From the NCBI RefSeq assembly GCF_003944705.1, contig NZ_RWIS01000023.1, positions 1-38,754 of the forward strand: DNA of 38,754 nucleotides. The letters are read 5' to 3'. Below, in pieces: positions 23,220 through 31,453 of the stretch. The notes beneath the pieces were generated by a model that saw only the letters and a list, made by a program, of their open reading frames with translations, had not been told where the DNA came from and searched no databases. Both the position numbers and the translations under genes were made by a program. Positions within the stretch are counted from its first letter, which is position 1. Each line of letters begins with the position of its first letter. The stretch is from Hymenobacter metallilatus (GTDB lineage: Bacteria; Bacteroidota; Bacteroidia; Cytophagales; Hymenobacteraceae).

Positions 23220-23771
23220 TTACTTAAGCATGCGCTCAAACATATCTACCAGTAAACTCCTAGGATCAACCGTCGGCTGTATTATATCTTCTTCAGGCAA
23301 GGGAATATTGACCTGCTTTATCTGATTACGCTGACAGTTTCTTATTCTGTAATGTTCAGTTTTTCCCAATAGATACACTGAAACGTCGTATCCCATATCA
23401 TGAGAGATATAACAAGGTTCTAGTGCTGGCAAAGACCCAAGTTTATTCTGTATATAGAATGTAAAGAGTGAATCCGCCCTAATACTGGTTTGAAAAGTAG
23501 TTAGTGTTTCTTTGTTGTTAAGAACTTTGATTATCCCTTGACCATTTTTCATCCATACCAAATAAGAAATGGCGTTTGCAGAAACGCCATTATCATAATC
23601 GTATATAAACGTCATAATACTGTCGACGCCTGCCATATGCAGTTGTTGCAAAGTAGTCACTAACGCAGACTGTTGAGAATTACCTCTTTTCAGTTTCACA
23701 ACTCGCTTTTGTGCCATTGTGCATACAGGCAGTACGAGCATGAGTAGAAGTATACACAAGGGTAATTTCAT
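23220..23771 (-). CDS. Hypothetical secreted protein, inserted between duplicated flanks
   Basis: A 183-residue protein with a signal peptide (MKLPLCILLLMLVLPVCTMA, then QKR). The mature part has no family I recognise; it contains YDYDNGVSANAISYLVW, CYISHDMGYDVSVYLLG and a proline-rich end (PLPEEDIIQPTVDPRS). The ATG at 23771 is chosen for the signal peptide. The frame also runs upstream to 23942 through the duplicated dipeptidase start (MASCLEQNQQRFLTELID), which is a fusion artefact. Base composition is clearly more AT-rich than the neighbouring core genes, in keeping with acquisition. Confidence 0.7.
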   Translation of the reverse strand: MKLPLCILLLMLVLPVCTMAQKRVVKLKRGNSQQSALVTTLQQLHMAGVDSIMTFIYDYDNGVSANAISYLVWMKNGQGIIKVLNNKETLTTFQTSIRADSLFTFYIQNKLGSLPALEPCYISHDMGYDVSVYLLGKTEHYRIRNCQRNQIKQVNIPLPEEDIIQPTVDPRSLLVDMFERMLK

Positions 23772-23781
23772 ATTCTTCCTA

Positions 23782-23922
23782 TCGATGAGTTCAGTGAGGA
23801 AACGCTGCTGGTTCTGCTCGAGGCAGGAAGCCATGCGGGGTGATTTAGGGGTTGGAAATGCGGGGGTAAAGGAAGGAAAGGCGCAGCGGTAGATGTACTC
23901 AATTATGTAGCGGCTCCCAATC
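23782..23922. repeat. Direct repeat copy 2 (dipeptidase start relic)
   Basis: 141 bp, about 95% identical to 23062-23201. It holds the real 3' end of the gene at 23899-24429 and a truncated dipeptidase beginning (MASCLEQNQQRFLTELID) that runs directly into the inserted sequence. Confidence 0.92.
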
Positions 23923-24429
23923 ACCTTTTCGGAAAAACACATTCCCGAAAAGAGGTGAATTGAATACCAGATAGAACTGTCGGCCTCGGCGATAAATAGT
24001 TGGATTCGACGACATGATATGGTGCGTTGGCTGCTGCATACTTACCGCAAGCCGGTAGGATTCGTACGGCTTTACGGTATACACCGTGCCAACGTAGAGC
24101 TTCACGATCCTACTACCATCGATTACATAAAAGGTAATTCTATCATCCGGCGTGATGGTGAAACGAAAGGTATTGTACTGCCAATCGGCCTGACGCCCCG
24201 GAAATTTGCTACGGTCAATTATATATGAGCCGTATAAATCTTCCTTTTTCAGCTTAATAGTTTCGAACAGCGGGCGAGTTACGAAAAGCACAATTCCTAA
24301 TGTTGCTACTACCACCCAACCGCCGCCCAAAATTTTAAGAAAGATCTTCTTCTGGGTAACTGCGGTCAGAAGAAAAAGAAGCAGCGTTCCAGGAACCAGA
24401 ATAAAGATGAAGAAAAAGCTAATGGCCAT
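23899..24429 (-). CDS. Hypothetical membrane-anchored protein
   Basis: A 176-residue protein with two N-terminal membrane segments (about 4-22 and 33-52), then a soluble beta-rich domain (DLYGSYIIDRSKFPGRQADWQYNTFRF in part, TPDDRITFYVIDGSRIVKLY). It ends FNSPLFGNVFFRKGDWEPLHN. Similar small proteins are common in Bacteroidota as uncharacterised genes; I know no function. Its last 24 bp are part of the duplicated flank. With plsY it probably marks the ancestral order plsY, this gene, dipeptidase. Confidence 0.65.
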   Translation of the reverse strand: MAISFFFIFILVPGTLLLFLLTAVTQKKIFLKILGGGWVVVATLGIVLFVTRPLFETIKLKKEDLYGSYIIDRSKFPGRQADWQYNTFRFTITPDDRITFYVIDGSRIVKLYVGTVYTVKPYESYRLAVSMQQPTHHIMSSNPTIYRRGRQFYLVFNSPLFGNVFFRKGDWEPLHN

Positions 24430-24469
24430 ATATCAATTTTGCAACGCATAGAATAACCTGTATTCTTCC

Positions 24470-24592
24470 TACTTCTTATCCCAGGGCATAGGCACGCGGC
24501 TCTGGGTGCCGGTGCGCAGGCGCTGGATGTTGGCGCGGTGAGTATAGATGAGCAGCCCGGCCACCACGAAGCCGAACTACAGCAGCAGCTGG
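24470..24592 (-). pseudogene. plsY 3'-end fragment (direct repeat copy)
   Basis: 123 bp matching the last 123 bp of intact plsY (24993-25115) with 11 mismatches, about 91% identity. In the plsY frame it reads GFVVAGLLIYTHRANIQRLR then TGTQSRVPMPWDKK and a stop, preceded by a TAG where intact plsY has a Trp codon. Seven of the 11 differences are synonymous (including the stop), so this copy diverged as coding sequence, for instance as the end of another strain's plsY. It brackets the gene at 24693-24992. Confidence 0.88.
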
Positions 24593-24692
24593 CAATTATG
24601 CCATACGTGGTAGCTAGGGTGAGGCCTGGCACCGTCGGGGTGATATGGATTACAACCCGTACCAAGGTTAAAAAGTAGGCTGATGAAGATTT

Positions 24693-24992
24693 TTAGCGAC
24701 TTTCTTCTACCTGTGTAATCTGGCCGGTTTTCACGTCAATGGTGCAAACACAGCAGCAGAAATTCCAGACTTTAAGAGGCGTAGTGCTAAAAAATGATCC
24801 ATAAGCATCAGTAGCACCTCGGTCAATACTCTCGGCCCGCCACAGCATTTCGCCGGTAGGTCCATAGGCAAACAGATTACGAGCAGGCTTATCGGGTGGG
24901 AATGCTGTGTAGTCGTAAATAACCAAGCGTTGCTCGCCTACCTGGCACTCCTCCAGAATCCGATATGATACCTCCGGTCTAGTCATGTTCAT
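24693..24992 (-). CDS. Small hypothetical protein inserted directly after plsY
   Basis: A 99-residue soluble protein with no signal peptide. It has a beta-strand pattern (QRLVIYDYTAF, NLFAYGPTGEMLWRAES) and a cysteine cluster (WNFCCCVCTIDVKTGQI). It was not recognised; the shape resembles small immunity-like or single-blade beta proteins, which is only an impression. The ATG overlaps the plsY stop by one base (TAATG), so translation may be coupled; a second ATG lies two codons later. The gene and its surroundings (about 400 bp) lie between two copies of the plsY 3' end. Confidence 0.62.
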   Translation of the reverse strand: MNMTRPEVSYRILEECQVGEQRLVIYDYTAFPPDKPARNLFAYGPTGEMLWRAESIDRGATDAYGSFFSTTPLKVWNFCCCVCTIDVKTGQITQVEESR

Positions 24993-25633
24993 TACTTCTT
25001 ATCCCAAGGCATGGGCACGCGGCTTTCGGTGCCGGCGCGCAGGCGCTGGATGTTGGCGCGGTGGGTGTAGATGAGCAGGCCGGCCACCACGAAGCCAAAC
25101 CACACCAGCAGCTGGTTATCGGGGCGGAACGGGGGCAGCAGCTGCAGCAGGGCAAATACCACCCCGGCCGACATACTGCTCAACGACACGTAGCGCGAGG
25201 CCAGCAGCACCGCAATAAACACCAGAATGCACACGCCCACGGTAGCCGGGGCAATGGCCAGCATCACGCCCAAAATGGTAGCCACGCCCTTACCGCCCCG
25301 GAACCCGGCCCAGATGGGGTAGATGTGCCCTACCACCGCCAGCACCCCGCAGGCCAGCTGGTAGTACAGCAGCTGGGAAGGCAGAATAGCGCCCTGGTTC
25401 AGCATAACGGTAGCCAGCGAGGTAGCCACCCAGCCCTTCAGCACATCTACGGCCATTACGAAGGAACCGGGCTTCTTGCCCAGCACCCGGAAGGTGTTGG
25501 TAGCCCCGGAGTTGCCCGAGCCATGCTCCCGGATATCCAGCCCGAAAAACGCCCGCCCTACCCACAACGCCGTGGGAATGGAGCCAATGAGGTAAGCGGC
25601 CACCAGCAGGCCGAGCACTAAGGGGAGATTCAT
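24992..25633 (-). CDS. plsY: Glycerol-3-phosphate acyltransferase PlsY
   Basis: A 213-residue polytopic enzyme that transfers acyl groups from acyl-phosphate to glycerol-3-phosphate, the first step of phospholipid synthesis. The family motifs are visible: AYLIGSIPTALWVGR, HGSGNSGATNTFRVLGKK, VVGHIYPIWAGFRGGKGVAT and a C-terminal segment ending RVPMPWDKK. The ATG at 25633 fits the family start (MNLPLVLGLLVAAYLIGS); the frame extends upstream to 25741 but that part is not homologous. The last 123 bp (24993-25115) are duplicated at 24470-24592. Confidence 0.94.
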   Translation of the reverse strand: MNLPLVLGLLVAAYLIGSIPTALWVGRAFFGLDIREHGSGNSGATNTFRVLGKKPGSFVMAVDVLKGWVATSLATVMLNQGAILPSQLLYYQLACGVLAVVGHIYPIWAGFRGGKGVATILGVMLAIAPATVGVCILVFIAVLLASRYVSLSSMSAGVVFALLQLLPPFRPDNQLLVWFGFVVAGLLIYTHRANIQRLRAGTESRVPMPWDKK

Positions 25634-25665
25634 GGGTGGAGAGAGTAGCGGTTCAGTCGATGGGG

Positions 25666-25673
25666 TAAAGATA
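25666..25673 (-). promoter_or_regulatory. Candidate -7 box for plsY
   Basis: The minus strand reads TATCTTTA, one base off TAnnTTTG, 32 bp before the plsY start. Confidence 0.35.
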
Positions 25674-25734
25674 CGGAGCCGGGGCACGGCCGTTGGCAGG
25701 GAATATAGAGTACCAGACCGCAACGCTAAGTAGA

Positions 25735-25885
25735 CCGTCATTCCGAGCGAAGCCGAGGAATCTCGCGTGCTGACGGTGCAATGCTATTCACACATCAGCA
25801 CGCGAGATTCCTCGGCTTCGTTCGGAATGACGGATGGTTTGACAACGTCAGCACGCGAGATGCTTCGGCTCCGCTCAGCATGACG
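25735..25885. repeat. Palindromic intergenic repeat (one full hairpin plus a third half unit)
   Basis: The left arm (25735-25774, CCGTCATTCCGAGCGAAGCC...) and right arm (25795-25833) form a nearly perfect hairpin of about 39 bp. A third, related half unit follows (25847-25885, GTCAGCACGCGAGATGCTTC...AGCATGACG). The third copy carries the variant GATGCTTCGG where the others have GATTCCTCGG. These units occupy most of the 307-bp gap between plsY and the large secreted protein gene; nothing else was seen there except the candidate box and a terminator. Confidence 0.85.
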
Positions 25886-25908
25886 TTCAACGGTTCAGCA
25901 TAACAAAA

Positions 25909-25933
25909 AGCCCCGGCAGAGGCTGCCGGGGCT
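25909..25933 (-). terminator. Intrinsic terminator of the large secreted protein gene
   Basis: AGCCCCGGCA (25909-25918) pairs perfectly with TGCCGGGGCT (25924-25933). On the minus strand it is followed by TTTTTG and lies just after the stop codon at 25941. Confidence 0.85.
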
Positions 25934-25940
25934 TTCGGGG

Positions 25941-28900
25941 CTATTCGTCGCCGAAGGGGTCGTTGGGGTCCTTCTTCTTTTTCTTCTTGGTATCCTTTTT
26001 CGGGTCTTCGGCAGGAGCGTCGACGGCGGGTGTTGCCGCATCTACTGCCTCGTCTTTCTTCTTCTTTTTCTTGCCGGTATCCTCGGCCGGGGCTTCGGTG
26101 GGAGCCGTTTCTACGGCGTCTTTTTTCTTCTTTTTACCGGTATCCTCGGTGGGCGTATCAGTAGGAGCGGCTTCCACAGCTTCGTCCTTTTTCTTCTTTT
26201 TCTTGCCGGTTTCCTCTACCGGCGGCTCAGCAGAGGGGTCCGACTCCAGGGCCTCCTCTACCGGGTCCTTCTTCTTCTTTTTCTTCTTGTTGGCATCCTG
26301 GTCGAAGTCGAAGTTGCCGGTGCTCTGGGGCTGGGTCACGTTAACTTTCCGCTTGCCGGTTTCCTTGAGGAAGTCTTTGCGGAAGTGGTTGAGGAAAGTC
26401 TGCACCTCCTGGTCGTCGCCGAGGTAGAAGCCGTACTGGGTGGCCGTGTTGTAGTCGCCCTTGGCTTTCAGGCCGATGATTTCGTCGAAGGAGCCGTGCT
26501 GGGCTTTGGCCAGCAGCACGTTGTTGGAGTACTTGAGGTAGTACCACGTCTGGGGTTCGGCCTCCAGGTACAGCTCCACGGCGTCGCCGGTACTTTCCTT
26601 CTTGATTTCGATGTAGCCATCAATCAGGGCATTGATGTCCTTCTTGCCCACGCTCACCAGGCCAATCTTGCCCACCGAGTACCAGGCCTTCAGCTTCTCG
26701 TTCCAGCGCAGGTTCACCTGGCTCAGCACAATGGTGTGCAGGAACTTAGCCGACACCTTTTGCAGGGGCACGTAGCCACCCTTGCGGGTACTGTAGTCCT
26801 GTACGGCTTTGCTGCCCACAAACTCGCCCATCTTGTAGAGTTGGGCCGGGGAGCCGGTCAGGGCCTCGGGTGCGCCTTTGGCATTGGTAGCCATATCCGT
26901 ACCCATGGCTTCCACCGCCTTTTCGGGCAGCACAATATCGAAGGCCATGAAGGTATCCAGGTCGTAGAGGTTGCTGTCGGGCTTGGCCGTACCCAGGCCG
27001 GCGGCCGTGAGGGTATAGTCCTTGTTGGAGTTGATGAGGTTGAGCTTGCCCCGGAAGTTCAGCTGGCCCGTGGAATCCTGCAGCGTCATCACCGAGCCCT
27101 CGTACACGTCGGGGTCGTTGGGGTCGTGCTGGCTGATGGCATAGGTCTTTTTCCGGATGTCATAGGTCAGGTTGCCATCTACCTGGAACAGGTTCATGTC
27201 CGTTACGCCGGGCTTGGGCGCCACAAACAGCGGATACACTTTGCTGGTACCGTCAGCCATGAACAGGCCCGTCATCATGGGGGTGCCGTCTTCGGTTTTA
27301 GGGCTATTGAGCTTGATGCGGATGGCTTTGGGGTCAATGGTATCCTGCACCGCAAACCACTCCGAAGCGGTGGCCGACTTTACGAAGTTCAGCTTGGCCT
27401 GCCCATCGAAGGTAAAGCCCTTCTTCTGGGAGTTCATGGTAATGCCGCCCCGGTAGGCAATGCGCGGGGCCAGGTGAAATTTATCGGTGGCGGCCAGGTT
27501 GGCCACGGCCATGGTGGGCGGGGAAGGCGGAAAATCATCCCCGTCGCCGGCCGGACCACGCTTCAGCAACCCTTTCCCCAGCGTCCCGCCCTTCCGGCCA
27601 GCTGAGGCCATGGCCGTAGCCGCCGAATCGACGTGGAAGTTGGCAAACTTAATGGCGAAGGAATCGGCGGAGGTTTTGTAGCTGTACAGGGCGTTGCCGC
27701 TAAAGGCTGTGCGCGACAATACTCGGATTTCGCCCTGGTACAGCTTATGGTATTTGCGCAGGGTGTCCATCACGATGCCGGCTTGCTGGAAAGCGCGCAT
27801 CTCGGCGTTGGGCAAAATGTACACCTTGCTGGAGTCAGGCAGAATCCAGGCATCGGCCGAGGAAATACGGGGTACGCCGCCAGCCACCAGCCGGTAGCGG
27901 CTCAGGTCGTACTGACCGGTAGCCGCCTGAAACTTGAGGCCCCGCTGCTCGGGCTTGGTGCTGTAGAAGAACGAGCGGGACGAGTCGGCGCCGGCCGCTA
28001 CGCGCAGCTGCACCAGCTTCTTCTTGAAGTCCCACTTACCCCCCGACAGCGTGGTGCGGTACTGGGAGTACGGCAGCTCAATGCTGGACTTGGTATCATC
28101 GGACTCCCGGGCAAACTCCGTATTGCCGTTTTTCAGGTCGTAGGTGAAGCTCACGTTGTTGGCCGTGAGGGCCGGCTTATTCACCTCCGCCGACTTAATA
28201 TTCAGCGTAGACTTGGTACCGGTGTAGCGCGTGGGCTTGAAAGCAAATGTAGCCGAGCGAATGAATGACTGAGGACCATCCATGCGCCCATCTCCGAACA
28301 GGCCGCTGGGCGTGTACGTAAGGGTGCCTTTGAAGCCGTACGTGGCATCGTATACTTTAAAGGCTTCGCCCTTATCCTGCGTGGTCAGGTACATGGAGTC
28401 CTGCTTCACGGCCCACTTCATCTGGTAGCCGGGCAGGAAGGTCACCTTGGCAAACTCCGTCCCGTTCAGCGGCCCCGGCAGAATGGTGGCTGTTTTGCCC
28501 ACCGTTACCACCGAGTCCTTATAGAACACAAACTGGTCGCTCTGGAAGTCGCCGGTGAGATACTTGATGTTGCCGATGCCCTGGAAGCCGTGGTTGTTCA
28601 TGGCCACCTTATTGAACAGGCGTCCCTTGCCTCCGTACAGCGGGAAACCAGCCTTGGGCACATCGTACACGAAGCCCAGGGAGCCGTCGTCCTGCATACT
28701 CAGCTTGGTATCGAAGTTGGGCACAATGCCCCCGCTCACGAAGGTACCTTTGAAGCCCACGGCCGCCCGGTTCTTGTTGTTCAGCGAATCCAGCTTGAAG
28801 GGCGGAATATCGAAGTACATGGTGGTATCGTAGGCCCCGCCCAGCACCTCGGGCTTATCAAAGTACACGTAGGCCCCGGTGCTGGCATCAAATGATGGGT

Positions 28901-31238
28901 ACGCGCCCAGCTTCTTGCGGCCCGATTTATTGTTGGGGTGGTTGATGTAGAGCTTACCGGCCGAGTTTTTCTTTTTGTTGGTCAGGGTCCAGTCCAGGTC
29001 CTTGCGGGCTTTCATCACCGAGCCCTTCGAGCCCTTACCCTTCACAATAATGGAGTCAATCTTCACCAGGTCGATGAAAAACCCATCGTAATCAAACTTG
29101 AACTCCTTGCCCTTGAACACGAAGGCCGAAGCTACCACCGTGCCGTTGAACAGCACCCCGCGGTTCTTCTGAATCCGAATCACCGACGAATCGGGCTTTA
29201 CGAACACCGTCACGGAGTCATCGGAGAAGTTGAAGCGGTCCACGCCCCGCACAATCAGGTCGTTGCTGTTGAGGTCAAGGGTGGCATTCTTGCCGTTGGG
29301 GGCCAGGCTCTTGATGGCAATGTGGTCGTAGTCCTTCTTGCCGCGTGAGGAGTTCACGTAGTGCAGGGCTTTGGGCAGGAGCACAATCTGGTCGGTGGCG
29401 GGGTACCAGGCCACGTACCCGTCGCGGGCCAGCCCAGCCACCGCCGAACGGACGTTATCGGGCTTGAGCTTGCGGAAAGTGGCAATATCCTGCACCGTGA
29501 ACAGGCGCTTATTCCCGTTTTCCATGCTGTAGCCCACTACCATTTGTAGGGGATGCAGCTTATTGATAGCCTTGATCTGCTGGTAGCGGGTGTTGGTGTA
29601 GAATTCCTTGCTCTCAAAGTTGGCCGTTACCTGGTTTTTTGCCGTCAGGATGCTGAAGTCGATGTAGGGCGTGCGCACGGGCCAGGTCAGCAGCTCGGCT
29701 GTTACCTCCATCTGGTGGTAGGAGTCATAGTAGGGCGTGGATTTGTAGAGGCCATCCTCGCGGGCCAACTGCAGAATCTGCTTGCCTTTGTTGTATTTCA
29801 GCCGCACGCCGGGGTGCGTGAGCGAGTCCTGCTTGTCCTGGAAGATGGACACCTGCGCGTGCTGAGCCGTGATGAGGGAGTCGCCGAGCACGTAGGCCCG
29901 GGAGGAGGCTTTGAACTTCGGCTTACCATCCACATCCACAATAATGCGCGACATGGCCCCGTCCAGGGAAGCCGACAGGGCCCGATTACCCGTGAGCGAG
30001 AACCCCCCGAAGTAGCGGATGTTCTCGCCGATGTTTTTTACCCGGGCGTCGTTGGTGTTGGAAATGAAGCGGGGGTAGCCCGATTCTTTCACCCCAGCCT
30101 TGCGCTGCACGCTTTTATAAGCAAACCACCCTTTAATGGGAGCTTCCAGCACGGCCGGGTAGGTAAGCGTAACCGGGTTGGCCACGAACTCCGCTTTCAT
30201 AATGTCGAAATCGTAGCTGGCCAGGGCCACCGAAGCGGGGTTACCGTTCACCTGCCAGGCAAACTCGCCGCCATAGCCCACAAACCGGTTGCTACTGCCC
30301 ACCACGGCTCCGCTGGTTTTGCGGATGTACACCGAATCGGAAGGCGACACCAGGAACAGGTCGGCATCCTTGAGCAGAATAACCGGCCCACGGGTGGGCG
30401 GCGCCATATAGGAAGCGTAAGAAGGCGTGGCCGCCGCATCCCAGCCCGAGTCGGCGGGTTTGCTAGCGGCCGTACCCGATGCTTTTTTGCCGGGCGTACT
30501 CCAGCCGTCGTCGGTATTGTTCCACGGGTCGTCGTCGCCCCAGCCGCTGCTTTTCTTGGCGGGCTTGGCACCTTTGGTGTTCAGGGGCTTGGTGGTAACG
30601 GTAGGCGTAACCGGTGCTGCTGGCACCGGTGCGGCCGGCGGCGCCATGGAGGGCATGTCCTGCACGTTGTAGGCAAAGCTGAACGTGCCGCCTACTACCT
30701 GCAGGGAGCTGTAGCGGGAGCGGTGCAGAAACTTGGTATCCAGAAACGTAGCTGCACTGGCCAGGAATTTCTCGGCATCAGTGGGCGGCTCCTTTTCCAG
30801 GGTTTTGCCGGCCACGTCCAGGAACTCTGTCATCTGCTGATCAGAGAAATTCTGGACCAGCACACCGGCGGCAATGGCCGTATAAAACTGCTCAAAATGA
30901 GGCTTGGGCCGAAACTTACGGCCCAGCATGTACTGGCTCAGGGCCACAATGTAGCGCTGCTGCGTGGCCGTAAGGCGGTTGCTGGCCCATACCTGCTGCA
31001 GGCGGGTGCCCGCCTGCTTAGCCGCCGCATTATTGGTGGTGGCCATCATCGACTGCACATCCACCATAAACTGCCCGGGCTCGGAGCTGAGCTTGCCCGT
31101 GAATTTGGGCAAAACCGGGGCTGCCGGAACGGGCTCCCCCTTCTTGCCTGGCTGGGGCTTTTGCTGCGCCCAGGCCGGAGTGCCAACTCCCAGTCCCAAC
31201 ATCAGGGCGCAAACCCATCTAAAAGCGAAGTGCTTCAT
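25941..31238 (-). CDS. Very large secreted protein with Lys-rich C-terminal repeats
   Basis: A 1765-residue protein with a signal peptide (MKHFAFRWVCALMLGLGVGTPAWA, then QQK). Residues about 195-285 are a Pro/Ala/Lys/Trp-rich linker (PAAPVPAAPV, SGWGDDDPWNN, DDGWSTPGKKA). The long middle part is beta-rich and repetitive, with phrases such as SRAYVLGDSLITAQHAQVSI and FKGTLTYTPSGLFGDGRMDG, suggesting an extended beta structure on the cell surface or in the periplasm. The last 110 residues repeat a unit of acidic linker plus TGKKKKKKDEAV about four times and end DPNDPFGDE. The function is unknown; large proteins of this type occur in other Bacteroidota. It is transcribed alone and ends in a strong terminator. 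Confidence 0.8.
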   Translation of the reverse strand: MKHFAFRWVCALMLGLGVGTPAWAQQKPQPGKKGEPVPAAPVLPKFTGKLSSEPGQFMVDVQSMMATTNNAAAKQAGTRLQQVWASNRLTATQQRYIVALSQYMLGRKFRPKPHFEQFYTAIAAGVLVQNFSDQQMTEFLDVAGKTLEKEPPTDAEKFLASAATFLDTKFLHRSRYSSLQVVGGTFSFAYNVQDMPSMAPPAAPVPAAPVTPTVTTKPLNTKGAKPAKKSSGWGDDDPWNNTDDGWSTPGKKASGTAASKPADSGWDAAATPSYASYMAPPTRGPVILLKDADLFLVSPSDSVYIRKTSGAVVGSSNRFVGYGGEFAWQVNGNPASVALASYDFDIMKAEFVANPVTLTYPAVLEAPIKGWFAYKSVQRKAGVKESGYPRFISNTNDARVKNIGENIRYFGGFSLTGNRALSASLDGAMSRIIVDVDGKPKFKASSRAYVLGDSLITAQHAQVSIFQDKQDSLTHPGVRLKYNKGKQILQLAREDGLYKSTPYYDSYHQMEVTAELLTWPVRTPYIDFSILTAKNQVTANFESKEFYTNTRYQQIKAINKLHPLQMVVGYSMENGNKRLFTVQDIATFRKLKPDNVRSAVAGLARDGYVAWYPATDQIVLLPKALHYVNSSRGKKDYDHIAIKSLAPNGKNATLDLNSNDLIVRGVDRFNFSDDSVTVFVKPDSSVIRIQKNRGVLFNGTVVASAFVFKGKEFKFDYDGFFIDLVKIDSIIVKGKGSKGSVMKARKDLDWTLTNKKKNSAGKLYINHPNNKSGRKKLGAYPSFDASTGAYVYFDKPEVLGGAYDTTMYFDIPPFKLDSLNNKNRAAVGFKGTFVSGGIVPNFDTKLSMQDDGSLGFVYDVPKAGFPLYGGKGRLFNKVAMNNHGFQGIGNIKYLTGDFQSDQFVFYKDSVVTVGKTATILPGPLNGTEFAKVTFLPGYQMKWAVKQDSMYLTTQDKGEAFKVYDATYGFKGTLTYTPSGLFGDGRMDGPQSFIRSATFAFKPTRYTGTKSTLNIKSAEVNKPALTANNVSFTYDLKNGNTEFARESDDTKSSIELPYSQYRTTLSGGKWDFKKKLVQLRVAAGADSSRSFFYSTKPEQRGLKFQAATGQYDLSRYRLVAGGVPRISSADAWILPDSSKVYILPNAEMRAFQQAGIVMDTLRKYHKLYQGEIRVLSRTAFSGNALYSYKTSADSFAIKFANFHVDSAATAMASAGRKGGTLGKGLLKRGPAGDGDDFPPSPPTMAVANLAATDKFHLAPRIAYRGGITMNSQKKGFTFDGQAKLNFVKSATASEWFAVQDTIDPKAIRIKLNSPKTEDGTPMMTGLFMADGTSKVYPLFVAPKPGVTDMNLFQVDGNLTYDIRKKTYAISQHDPNDPDVYEGSVMTLQDSTGQLNFRGKLNLINSNKDYTLTAAGLGTAKPDSNLYDLDTFMAFDIVLPEKAVEAMGTDMATNAKGAPEALTGSPAQLYKMGEFVGSKAVQDYSTRKGGYVPLQKVSAKFLHTIVLSQVNLRWNEKLKAWYSVGKIGLVSVGKKDINALIDGYIEIKKESTGDAVELYLEAEPQTWYYLKYSNNVLLAKAQHGSFDEIIGLKAKGDYNTATQYGFYLGDDQEVQTFLNHFRKDFLKETGKRKVNVTQPQSTGNFDFDQDANKKKKKKKDPVEEALESDPSAEPPVEETGKKKKKKDEAVEAAPTDTPTEDTGKKKKKDAVETAPTEAPAEDTGKKKKKKDEAVDAATPAVDAPAEDPKKDTKKKKKKDPNDPFGDE

Positions 31239-31386
31239 ATACCTATACCTATTCCGCAGAAACCTGATTACTCGCCTACAATTTCAGCAAAAGACAGCAC
31301 TTTCCGGTGTCTTCGGCAGGTAGCCTCACCACAATCATACTCTGCCCGTTTTTCGTTCAATTCTGAATAACAGCGGATTCCTGCTA

Positions 31387-31430
31387 AAAACCGTCCCGCC
31401 CGAACCAGGGGGCTCGGGCGGGACGGTTTT
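31387..31430 (-). terminator. Intrinsic terminator of prmA
   Basis: A 17-bp perfect stem, AAAACCGTCCCGCCCGA (31387-31403) and TCGGGCGGGACGGTTTT (31414-31430), lies 24 bp after the prmA stop. T runs on both strands make it usable in either direction. Confidence 0.88.
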
Positions 31431-31453
31431 ATCATAAAAGCCAGAAAGGTGGA

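Noticed and set aside
23772..23942. N-terminal extension of the secreted gene starting MCFSEKVIGS
   Set aside because: It is formed by the tail of the neighbouring gene and the duplicated dipeptidase start running into the insert; a proper signal peptide begins at 23771.
24366..24665. 99-codon minus-strand frame over the plsY relic
   Set aside because: It reads the plsY fragment in the wrong frame and overlaps the better-supported gene at 23899-24429.
29553..31370. 605-codon plus-strand open frame, and the 406-codon one at 26385-27605
   Set aside because: Both are antisense to the 1765-residue secreted protein gene, with no recognisable domain; they are GC-driven shadows.
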